Source of the DNA: CBETVX01 sp965539935 | GTDB lineage: Bacteria; Bacillota; Clostridia; Peptostreptococcales; Caminicellaceae | Assembly (NCBI GenBank): GCA_965539935.1 | Contig: CBETVX010000039.1 | Span: 1-27,338 of the forward strand | Length of the DNA: 27,338 nucleotides | Reading direction: 5' to 3' | Part shown: positions 14,698-19,546 of the stretch, piece by piece | How positions within the stretch are numbered: the first letter of the stretch is position 1 | Layout of the letters: each line of letters opens with the position of its first letter | Notes under the pieces: model-generated | The model's input: only the letters and a program-made list of their open reading frames with translations | Databases searched by the model: none | Told to the model about the DNA's origin: nothing | Translations under genes and position numbers: made by a program

Positions 14698-16097
14698 ATT
14701 CTAAGCAATATTCACAGGTGATTGATGGGTTAATGGGTATAGCTGATAGTATTAAAGAAAATAATAATGATTCTGTAAGGGATGATATAGTAAAGGACAT
14801 ATATACCCAGGCTGAAAAAATAGCTAATAAAGTTGTAATTAAAAAAAATAACAGAAAAATATATATAGGAAAAAGATTAGATGATCTTCTTACGTCTAAA
14901 CTATTAGGCTTTCCTATAATGTTTTTGCTACTAGGGTTAGTATTTTGGATAACAATAACTGGAGCCAATTATCCATCGGCAATGATTGCCAATGGACTGT
15001 TTTGGCTAGAAGGAAAGATAATGAATTTCTTTTTAGCTATAAATGCTCCCCAGTGGCTATATGGAATTTTAGTATTAGGTGTATATAGAACATTGGCATG
15101 GGTTGTATCTGTTATGCTTCCTCCCATGGCAATATTTTTTCCACTTTTCACACTACTAGAAGACCTTGGGTACTTACCAAGGGTAGCCTTTAATTTAGAT
15201 AAGCTATTTAAAAAGGCAGGTGCCCATGGTAAACAGGCCCTTACAATGTGTATGGGTTTTGGGTGTAATGCGGCAGGGGTTATTGCTTGTAGGATTATAG
15301 AATCCCCTAGGGAAAGGCTTATAGCAATGTTAACAAATAATTTTGTACCTTGTAATGGAAGATTCCCAACTCTCATAGCCTTGGCCACAATATTTGTTGG
15401 GGGGGTTGTAGCTAGCCAGTATAGTTCATTAGTAGCCTCACTATTTGTAACCCTGTTAGTAGTATTTGGTATAATAGTAACCCTATTAGTATCTTGGGCT
15501 CTTTCAAAGACATTACTTAAGGGAGTGCCTTCATCCTTTACTTTAGAACTACCTCCCTATAGGAAGCCACAGATAGGAAGGATTATATATACATCAATTA
15601 TAGATAGAACTATATTTGTGCTTGGTCGTGCAGTAGCAGTGGCAGCACCGACTGGATTGGTGATTTGGATATTAGCAAATGTAACAATAGGAGATGTTAG
15701 TTTATTAGACCATGGGGCAGCCCTTTTAGATCCCTTTGCAAGGCTAATAGGGTTAGATGGATTTATATTAATGGCATTTATACTGGGTTTGCCAGCCAAT
15801 GAGATAGTAATCCCAATACTAATAATGAGCTATATGTCTCAAGGAGCTATGCTTGAGCTTAATAGTTTATCCGAAATGAAGCAGTTATTTATAGATAATG
15901 GATGGACCTTTCTTACAGCTTTAAATGTAATGATTTTCTCACTATTGCACTTCCCCTGTGGAACAACACTATGGACCATGAAAAGGGAATGTGGAAGTAC
16001 AAAATGGACGATTGCCACAGTGCTTATTACAACGGCTTCAGCAATTGTTGTATGCTTTATAACAACTCAATTTGCAGGATTATTAGGATTAGTATAG
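14694..16097 (+). CDS. feoB: FeoB C-terminal membrane permease subunit (split FeoB)
   Basis: A 467-residue multi-spanning protein carrying the Fe(II) transport part of FeoB. The N-terminal 60 residues match the linker of full-length FeoB, followed by GKRLDDLLTSKLLGFPIMFL entering the first helix. The two conserved Gate regions are present: the first includes LEDLGYLPRVAF and the core motif CMGFGCNAAGV...CRII, with ESPRERLIAMLTNNFVPCNGRFP; the second holds LGLPANEIVIPI. Start is GTG at 14694, overlapping the feoB-N stop, with a GGAGGAGGG ribosome site inside feoB-N. Translational coupling of two designed halves is more likely than a frameshift. Confidence 0.93.
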   Translation: MNSKQYSQVIDGLMGIADSIKENNNDSVRDDIVKDIYTQAEKIANKVVIKKNNRKIYIGKRLDDLLTSKLLGFPIMFLLLGLVFWITITGANYPSAMIANGLFWLEGKIMNFFLAINAPQWLYGILVLGVYRTLAWVVSVMLPPMAIFFPLFTLLEDLGYLPRVAFNLDKLFKKAGAHGKQALTMCMGFGCNAAGVIACRIIESPRERLIAMLTNNFVPCNGRFPTLIALATIFVGGVVASQYSSLVASLFVTLLVVFGIIVTLLVSWALSKTLLKGVPSSFTLELPPYRKPQIGRIIYTSIIDRTIFVLGRAVAVAAPTGLVIWILANVTIGDVSLLDHGAALLDPFARLIGLDGFILMAFILGLPANEIVIPILIMSYMSQGAMLELNSLSEMKQLFIDNGWTFLTALNVMIFSLLHFPCGTTLWTMKRECGSTKWTIATVLITTASAIVVCFITTQFAGLLGLV

Positions 16098-16101
16098 AAT
16101 T

Positions 16102-16131
16102 AAATGAGGCACATATTATTGTGCCTCATTT
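16102..16131. terminator. bidirectional terminator between feoB and the DtxR-family gene
   Basis: A perfect 11-bp stem, aaatgaggcac (16102-16112) with gtgcctcattt (16121-16131), is followed by further Ts on the plus strand. On the minus strand it overlaps the last codons of the regulator gene. Confidence 0.85.
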
Positions 16132-16529
16132 TTGTACTCTAAAAACTTTTCTAATACATCTTTATTTTCCTTTAAAAAGCTAGATAGTTTTTTAAAGGTA
16201 CTTACCGTTGAAGGACTAAGATAATGCTCCATGGCTTCTGCTTCTGCCGCCGGGTCACACTTACTATCTATTATTATTAGGAATTCCTGGAGTATATCAT
16301 TTCTTTTAACCAGTGATTTACCAAGACGTAATCCCTTTTCAGTTAACCTAATTCTCTTATACCTTTCATAATCTAAATATCCTTCATTATTAAGTTTATG
16401 TAGAGCTTTGACCACGGAAGGAGGTGAAACCCCTAACTTTTCTGCAATATCTCTGATTCTAATCTTATCCTTATTAATGTAAAGATTATAAACTTCTTCT
16501 AAATAGTCTTCTAAGCTTGGAGAAAGCAT
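16116..16529 (-). CDS. DtxR/MntR-family metal-dependent regulator
   Basis: A 137-residue repressor with an N-terminal winged helix (SLEDYLEEVYNL, IRDIAEKLGVSPPSVVKALHKL, GYLDYERYKRIRLTEKG) and a dimerization/metal domain. It lacks the SH3-like third domain and so is MntR-sized. Compared with B. subtilis MntR, the metal ligands Asp8 and Glu11 are kept, as are the Glu/Glu-His set (AEAMEH, residues about 98-102). The His77 equivalent is Asn (KRNDIL). Convergent with feoAB, whose promoter has DtxR-type boxes, so it is the likely iron-responsive regulator of feo. AGGGGGTG precedes the ATG. Whether Fe or Mn is the co-repressor cannot be told from sequence. Confidence 0.88.
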   Translation of the reverse strand: MLSPSLEDYLEEVYNLYINKDKIRIRDIAEKLGVSPPSVVKALHKLNNEGYLDYERYKRIRLTEKGLRLGKSLVKRNDILQEFLIIIDSKCDPAAEAEAMEHYLSPSTVSTFKKLSSFLKENKDVLEKFLEYKNEAQ

Positions 16530-16639
16530 ACCAATTCACCCCCTAATTATTAATTATGTCCTAATATAAAAAAATAGAAGTAAAATAAAAAAAGCTTTAT
16601 TAGCTCCTAAAAAAAGTTTGAGCTCCTAAGCAATAAAAA

Positions 16640-16677
16640 AAGTAGCAAATTCAACTTAAAAGTTGAATTTGCTACTT
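16640..16677 (-). terminator. strong terminator of the 35-aa peptide gene
   Basis: A perfect 18-bp inverted repeat (16640-16657 with 16660-16677) is followed on the minus strand by ttttttattg. It lies 20 nt after the stop of the small gene at 16697. Confidence 0.8.
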
Positions 16678-16696
16678 AATATGTAATTTAAAATAC

Positions 16697-16804
16697 TTAT
16701 TTTTTTTCATCAATAAAGTCCATGCCATTTACTTCTGTACTACTATCCGATCTATCAAGTAAAAAGTATAAAATTATACTCATAATAACTATTAGTACTT
16801 CCAT
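16697..16804 (-). CDS. 35-residue single-span membrane peptide, unknown function
   Basis: A short open frame that I do not recognise. The protein begins MEVLIVIMSIILYFLLDRSD, a single hydrophobic helix of about 15 residues, followed by a polar, mostly acidic tail ending FIDEKK. Support for a real gene: a GGCGGTGAT ribosome site just before the ATG, a TATAAT about 45 nt upstream on the same strand, and a very strong terminator just after the stop. A small hydrophobic peptide with a long terminator could be a membrane-bound regulator or a type I toxin-like peptide, but no antisense RNA is evident. It has no clear sequence similarity to the peptide cluster further right. Confidence 0.5.
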   Translation of the reverse strand: MEVLIVIMSIILYFLLDRSDSSTEVNGMDFIDEKK

Positions 16805-16847
16805 AATATCACCGCCCAAGTCCATAATAAAAGTCTTTTATGGTTTT

Positions 16848-16853
16848 ATTATA
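16848..16853 (-). promoter_or_regulatory. -10 box for the 35-aa peptide gene
   Basis: TATAAT on the minus strand overlaps one arm of an inverted repeat (ataataaaa 16824-16832, ttttattat 16844-16852) that may be an operator. The -35 region is weak. Confidence 0.45.
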
Positions 16854-16933
16854 GCACTGAGGATAGGAAAAATAACCGATGTAATAGTATTGTAAAATAA
16901 TCGTAATTTCTGTAATAAATTCAATAAAATATT

Positions 16934-16961
16934 CACACTTTTTGATATGAAACATATACTA
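16934..16961 (+). promoter_or_regulatory. orphan sigma-K-like promoter, plus strand
   Basis: CAC at 16934-16936 followed after 16 nt by CATATACTA (16953-16961) fits the sigma-K pattern (mACm, 16-17 nt, CATAnnnTA). No coding region with a ribosome site follows on the plus strand. It points towards the minus-strand peptide cluster. The stretch 16805-17269 otherwise holds only AT-rich sequence, the small-gene promoter, a single TTATCCACA (17059-17067) and the terminator at 17101-17133. Confidence 0.4.
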
Positions 16962-17100
16962 CTATTGAAATATATTTTAGTAAAAAGAACAAAATCTTCA
17001 ATTTAAATAAATTAAGTTCTATGTGGATTTTGTTGATATCCATAACAGAAATTATATTTTATCCACAGCTTTATAATGAATATAATTTCCTATGGATTAT

Positions 17101-17133
17101 AAAAAAGGCTGAGACTAATAAAACTGTCTCAGC
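17101..17133 (-). terminator. terminator at the left end of the peptide cluster
   Basis: An 8-bp stem, gctgagac (17108-17115) with gtctcagc (17126-17133), is followed on the minus strand by ctttttt. It closes the transcript of the last cluster gene. Confidence 0.75.
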
Positions 17134-17269
17134 AAAATAAACAAATTAGTTTTAAATTTGTAATAGTTAAGATCTATTTAAATATTTATAACAAGAGGGC
17201 TGTCTTGGTTATAAATAATTTAAATTCAGGCTGGAACGAAGGAACTATAAAAATATAGACCTATCGATA

Positions 17270-17368
17270 TTAATCGCAAGAAGTACCAAGTACTAATAGT
17301 AGAAGTATTAAAAACAGGATGAACGCAATGCAATCGTCATCAAAGAAACTTCCTCCACCACAACCCAT
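17270..17368 (-). CDS. cluster peptide P1: 32-aa hydrophobic acidic peptide
   Basis: A 32-residue peptide: MGCGGG, then SFFDDDC, then a hydrophobic core AFILFLILLLLVLG ending TSCD. From its second Phe the last 24 residues are identical to those of P2. Start is ATG at 17368, exactly 7 nt after GGAGG, the same spacing as its siblings. It resembles the tiny single-span sporulation peptides of Firmicutes (YjcZ/tiny_TM_bacill type) in size and hydrophobic pattern, but I cannot prove homology. Cys flank the membrane segment on both sides. Upstream lies the conserved promoter-like block, downstream the cluster terminator. Confidence 0.7.
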   Translation of the reverse strand: MGCGGGSFFDDDCIAFILFLILLLLVLGTSCD

Positions 17369-17404
17369 GGTAACACCTCCTTTAAAGGGATTAAATGCTT
17401 TGGT

Positions 17405-17440
17405 CAATACCATAGTATTCAGTTGTATTTAAAGTGTGAA
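17405..17440 (-). promoter_or_regulatory. conserved promoter-like block before P1
   Basis: On the minus strand TTCACA is followed 14 nt later by GAATACTATGGTATTG. This is one of seven similar blocks in the cluster (see the findings) and resembles a sigma-K promoter with CAC as -35 and AATACTATG as -10. Confidence 0.5.
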
Positions 17441-17511
17441 AAAACTATTTATTCCAAGCTAGGGCCCTATAGGAGGTAGGCCATAGCATAATCATTACCT
17501 ATTAGCTAAAT

Positions 17512-17607
17512 TTAATCACAAGAAGTACCAAGTACTAATAGTAATAGGATCAAAAATAAGATGAACGCAATGCAATCATCATCAAAGAAATCATTGAAGC
17601 CACCCAT
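17512..17607 (-). CDS. cluster peptide P2: 31-aa paralogue of P1
   Basis: A 31-residue peptide starting MGGFND. The part after FFDDDC is the same as P1, with hydrophobic core AFILFLILLLLVLG and end TSCD. The DNA is also highly similar through the coding part, indicating recent tandem duplication, while the first six codons differ. The ribosome site is GGAGG with 7-nt spacing. It lacks a promoter block immediately upstream; the nearest (17764-17803) lies beyond a decayed gene remnant, so it may be transcribed from there. Function unknown; probably a small membrane or spore-envelope peptide. Confidence 0.7.
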   Translation of the reverse strand: MGGFNDFFDDDCIAFILFLILLLLVLGTSCD

Positions 17608-17726
17608 AGCTACACCTCCTTATAAGGAAATATATATGTTAAACTGGCTAATATATTAGCTCAGAGAAACAAACTGATTTTCATGGTACTAAAATACTAA
17701 ATCCTCATAATTATATTTTTTATCTA

Positions 17727-17753
17727 TTAATCACAACAAGTATCGAGGACTAA
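17727..17753 (-). pseudogene. 3' remnant of a P1/P2-type gene
   Basis: Read on the minus strand, 17753-17727 gives L-V-L-D-T-C-C-D-stop, matching the P1/P2 ending L-V-L-G-T-S-C-D-stop at about 22 of 27 bases. It lies directly downstream of an intact promoter block (17764-17803). The ribosome site, start and first two thirds of the gene are missing, so this looks like a copy collapsed by internal deletion. Confidence 0.55.
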
Positions 17754-17763
17754 CTATCTTTCC

Positions 17764-17803
17764 CAGTATCATACTATTCATGAAGATTAATATTGTTACT
17801 TTT
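17764..17803 (-). promoter_or_regulatory. conserved promoter-like block before the gene remnant
   Basis: On the minus strand GTAACA is followed by 14 nt and GAATAGTATGATACTG. It is still well conserved although the gene behind it has decayed, and may now serve P2. Confidence 0.4.
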
Positions 17804-17875
17804 GAGCCTAATTATATATAAACCAACTATATTTATTGATATAGACGCTAAAATCCATGGTATTATTACTAGTGA

Positions 17876-17953
17876 TTAGTCCTCAGCACCTAATATTAGT
17901 AAAAGTAAAATTAAAAATAATATATATGCTTCCTGTTTAGTATAGGATGCCAT
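17876..17953 (-). CDS. cluster peptide P3: 25-aa hydrophobic peptide
   Basis: The smallest member, 25 residues: MASYTKQEAYILFLILLLLI followed by LGAED. The core ILFLILLLLILG is nearly the same as in P1 and P2, but it has no Cys and only two acidic residues at the end. The ribosome site GGAGG is exactly 7 nt before the ATG. A conserved promoter block lies upstream (17993-18029). Size and hydrophobicity fit a YjcZ-like tiny sporulation peptide; function unknown. The call rests on the shared core, ribosome site and promoter rather than on length. Confidence 0.6.
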   Translation of the reverse strand: MASYTKQEAYILFLILLLLILGAED

Positions 17954-17992
17954 TAATACACCTCCTTTGGGAGTCTAACCGATTACCTTGGT

Positions 17993-18029
17993 CAATAACA
18001 TATTATTCAAAGTCCTAAAAAAAGTTACA
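17993..18029 (-). promoter_or_regulatory. conserved promoter-like block before P3
   Basis: On the minus strand TGTAAC, then 15 nt, then GAATAATATGTTATTG. The downstream part (GTTATTGACCAA) is close to that before P1 (GGTATTGACCAA). Confidence 0.45.
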
Positions 18030-18056
18030 CATGGCAAAAATTCTTTTATAAAAAAT

Positions 18057-18083
18057 AAAAGCTGAGAAAACATCTCAGCTTTT
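18057..18083. terminator. terminator after P4
   Basis: A perfect 11-bp stem, aaaagctgaga (18057-18067) with tctcagctttt (18073-18083), lies 25 nt after the P4 stop. Ts are present on both strands. Confidence 0.75.
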
Positions 18084-18108
18084 GAATAATGATATCTATA
18101 TATAAATT

Positions 18109-18195
18109 TTAGCAATCGTTAAATAAGAAAAGGAAAACACAAGCAATTATAATTATCCAAATTAGCTCGTCATCAAATTTATTGAATAGTCCCAT
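18109..18195 (-). CDS. cluster peptide P4: 28-aa peptide
   Basis: A 28-residue peptide MGLFNKFDDELIWIIIIACV followed by FLFLFNDC. The part FDDELIWIII matches the first repeat of P7 (FDDNYLIWII), so it is a one-repeat, divergent member of the Cys-x-Cys branch. GGAGG is 7 nt before the ATG. It has no promoter block of its own. It lies directly after the terminator of P5, so expression probably depends on read-through from P5. Confidence 0.6.
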   Translation of the reverse strand: MGLFNKFDDELIWIIIIACVFLFLFNDC

Positions 18196-18229
18196 AGATG
18201 CACCTCCTATAAGATAAAGGATTAGTTAA

Positions 18230-18255
18230 AAAAAAGCTGGGATCTACCCCCAGCT
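18230..18255 (-). terminator. terminator between P5 and P4
   Basis: The stem agctggg (18235-18241) with cccagct (18249-18255) is followed on the minus strand by tttttttt. It lies within the P5-P4 pair and would lower P4 expression relative to P5. Confidence 0.75.
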
Positions 18256-18269
18256 ATAATTTCTGTTTA

Positions 18270-18428
18270 TTAATAATCATTACATAAACATAAAAATAAA
18301 ATTATCCATGGTAACCAATCTTCGATGTCATGGAAGATATCATCAAAATCATCACATAAACATAATAGTAAGATTATCCATAAAAAAATATTGTTGTCAT
18401 GAAATAAGCCACCGCTAAAAAAGCTCAT
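18270..18428 (-). CDS. cluster peptide P5: 52-aa two-repeat Cys-x-Cys peptide
   Basis: A 52-residue acidic peptide with two copies of the family unit. The first is DNNIFLWIILLLCLCDD, the second IEDWLPWIILFLCLCND. Each combines an acidic/aromatic lead, an 8-10 residue hydrophobic run and C-L-C followed by D or N. GGAGG is 7 nt before the ATG at 18428, and a clear promoter block lies upstream (18470-18506). There is no Lys or Arg at all, so the peptide is strongly acidic. I do not recognise the family; a membrane-associated or coat-like peptide with paired thiols is plausible. Confidence 0.72.
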   Translation of the reverse strand: MSFFSGGLFHDNNIFLWIILLLCLCDDFDDIFHDIEDWLPWIILFLCLCNDY

Positions 18429-18469
18429 TAGCTCACCTCCTTAAAAGAAGGGGGATACTTTCTTCTTTT

Positions 18470-18506
18470 AATATCATACTATTCAGCTCTGTACAAAAGG
18501 TGAAAA
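18470..18506 (-). promoter_or_regulatory. conserved promoter-like block before P5
   Basis: On the minus strand TTCACC, then 14 nt, then GAATAGTATGATATT. Confidence 0.5.
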
Positions 18507-18525
18507 ATATATGTTAAACCACTAT

Positions 18526-18612
18526 CTAGTGATTACATAGACATAAGAATAGTATTATTAAGAAAAGAAGATTATTGTCATCATTACATCTATTTCTTCT
18601 ACAAAGACCCAT
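18526..18612 (-). CDS. cluster peptide P6: 28-aa one-repeat Cys-x-Cys peptide
   Basis: A 28-residue peptide MGLCRRNRCNDDNNLLFLII followed by LFLCLCNH. It has one family unit (DDNNLLFLIILFLCLC) behind a short, unusually basic Cys-containing head (CRRNRC). GGAGG is 7 nt before the ATG, and a conserved promoter block lies upstream (18650-18687). Four Cys in 28 residues could form two disulfides or a metal site. Function unknown. Confidence 0.62.
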   Translation of the reverse strand: MGLCRRNRCNDDNNLLFLIILFLCLCNH

Positions 18613-18649
18613 AAAAACACCTCCTGAAAGTTTATTAAGCTTTCTGGTT

Positions 18650-18687
18650 CAATATTATATTATTCATAACATGATAAACCGTGATAA
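18650..18687 (-). promoter_or_regulatory. conserved promoter-like block before P6
   Basis: On the minus strand TATCAC, then about 15 nt, then GAATAATATAATATTG. Confidence 0.5.
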
Positions 18688-18697
18688 ATTTTAAAAT

Positions 18698-18722
18698 AAA
18701 AAAGGCTGGATGAGTCCAGCCT
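18698..18722 (-). terminator. terminator after P7
   Basis: The stem aggctgga (18703-18710) with tccagcct (18715-18722) has a 4-nt loop and is followed on the minus strand by ttttttatttt. It lies 16 nt after the P7 stop. Confidence 0.8.
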
Positions 18723-18738
18723 GAATTTATATTATATA

Positions 18739-18945
18739 TTAGTGGTAGCAGCAGCAAAGTAATACAAGTAACCAAGGTAGATAATCTTCTATATCATCAA
18801 GAATGTTGCCATCACAGAAGCATAATAGAAGAAGTAATAAAGGTAAATAATCTTCTATATCATCAAATATATCATTATCACCACATAGGCAGAATAATAA
18901 TATAATCCATATTAAATAATTGTCATCAAATCCTTTGAAGAACAT
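18739..18945 (-). CDS. cluster peptide P7: 68-aa three-repeat Cys-x-Cys peptide
   Basis: A 68-residue protein built of three consecutive units: FDDNYLIWIILLFCLCGDN, FDDIEDYLPLLLLLLCFCDG and LDDIEDYLPWLLVLLCCC. Leu, Ile, Asp and Cys make up most of it and only one Lys is present. In-frame GTG and TTG codons lie upstream (18957, 18951), but the ATG at 18945 is preferred although its spacing to GGAGG (11 nt) is longer than the 7 nt in siblings. It has no promoter block, and follows P8 after a hairpin without a T run, so it is probably co-transcribed with P8. No known family recognised. Confidence 0.75.
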   Translation of the reverse strand: MFFKGFDDNYLIWIILLFCLCGDNDIFDDIEDYLPLLLLLLCFCDGNILDDIEDYLPWLLVLLCCCYH

Positions 18946-19007
18946 TAACAAAAACACCTCCTTGATATAATATAATTATTAAATCTTCAAAATCTATATC
19001 TAGGAAG

Positions 19008-19025
19008 GCTGGGATTATTCCCAGC
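19008..19025 (-). terminator. hairpin between P8 and P7, weak terminator or processing site
   Basis: The stem gctggga (19008-19014) with tcccagc (19019-19025) has a 4-nt loop. On the minus strand it is followed by cttcctag, without a T run. Read-through into P7 is therefore expected, and the hairpin may instead protect the upstream mRNA. Confidence 0.5.
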
Positions 19026-19034
19026 TCTTATTTA

Positions 19035-19274
19035 TTAACAACCTCTATCACAGAAACAGTAATAAAGGAATACAAAAGGTAACCACTCTTCAATATTTTT
19101 AACTACATCTTCAACTAGATCGTCACAGAAGCATAATATTACAAGTAACCAAGGTAACCACTTCTCGTAATCATCTAGTAGGTCATCTAGAAAATCATTT
19201 CCGTCATATAGACAGATGAATAGTAGAATTAGTGGTAATAAATCGCTATAATCTTTTCCACCAAGACAGCCCAT
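19035..19274 (-). CDS. cluster peptide P8: 79-aa three-repeat Cys-x-Cys peptide
   Basis: A 79-residue protein with head MGCLGGKD and three units: YSDLLPLILLFICLYDGN, YEKWLPWLLVILCFCDD and IEEWLPFVFLYYCFCDRGC. Spacers between units are acidic (FLDDLLDD, LVEDVVKN). In the first unit C-x-C has become C-L-Y. Two adjacent ATGs occur (19277, 19274). The second is chosen because it lies 7 nt after GGAGG and gives the MGC start seen in P1. A promoter block lies upstream (19313-19350), with another further out (19429-19468). Units 2 and 3 could each span or lie on a membrane. Function unknown. Confidence 0.75.
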   Translation of the reverse strand: MGCLGGKDYSDLLPLILLFICLYDGNDFLDDLLDDYEKWLPWLLVILCFCDDLVEDVVKNIEEWLPFVFLYYCFCDRGC

Positions 19275-19312
19275 CATTACACCTCCTTAAAATGATGTAA
19301 AACTCTAAACTT

Positions 19313-19350
19313 AATATCATATTATTCATTTTTTATCTGATGTGTGAAAA
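19313..19350 (-). promoter_or_regulatory. conserved promoter-like block before P8
   Basis: On the minus strand TTCACA, then 15 nt, then GAATAATATGATATT. Confidence 0.5.
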
Positions 19351-19428
19351 TTTATTTAAGGCTTAATTGATAGCAAAATCATGGAATTATCACTATCATA
19401 TTCAATAACTTTGAATCTTTGTATATCT

Positions 19429-19468
19429 CAATATTATAGTATTCTTGACCCTATATTTTGTGATAAAA
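19429..19468 (-). promoter_or_regulatory. conserved promoter-like block, no gene directly behind
   Basis: On the minus strand ATCACA, then 14 nt, then GAATACTATAATATTG. Between it and the P8 block (19351-19428) I see no open frame with a ribosome site. It may be a second P8 promoter or all that remains of another unit. Confidence 0.4.
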
Positions 19469-19480
19469 TTCAAGCAAAAA

Positions 19481-19518
19481 AATAATAGGGTAAAACCAAA
19501 ATTTTGGTCTTACCCTAT
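19481..19518 (-). terminator. terminator after the Sec-glutaredoxin gene
   Basis: A 17-bp inverted repeat (19485-19501 with 19502-19518, one mismatch) is followed on the minus strand by tattttttt. It lies about 30 nt after the stop. Confidence 0.85.
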
Positions 19519-19546
19519 CATTCCTTTAAACTTAAATTAGGAAATA

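Noticed and set aside
16535..16570. DtxR-type autoregulatory box before the metal regulator gene
   Set aside because: Only TTAGG and scattered bases match the 19-bp consensus on the minus strand. Too weak to call.
16933..17043. About 36-codon minus-strand frame starting MDINKIHIELNL
   Set aside because: There is no ribosome binding site, the composition is that of random AT-rich DNA, and a sigma-K-like promoter lies on the other strand.
17059..17067. Perfect DnaA box TTATCCACA, with a 7-bp inverted partner at 17022-17028
   Set aside because: A single box with one weak partner is expected by chance in AT-rich DNA. No dnaA/dnaN genes or AT-rich unwinding array indicate an origin.
18000..19300. 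Peptide cluster as a bacteriocin operon
   Set aside because: There are no leader peptides with a GG-type cleavage site, and no transporter, modification or immunity gene in the window. Separate promoters and sporulation neighbours favour another role.
17270..19350. Regularly spaced repeated sequence blocks that might suggest a CRISPR array
   Set aside because: The repeats are promoter blocks, ribosome sites and related coding segments of unequal spacing and are not identical short direct repeats. No cas genes are seen.
17405..19350. Reading TGAATA in the conserved blocks as a sigma-G -35 element
   Set aside because: The 17-18 nt downstream positions show no shared -10 sequence, whereas the upstream CACA and the downstream ATATTG are conserved. 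This fits a -35/-10 pair ending in GAATAnTAT better.
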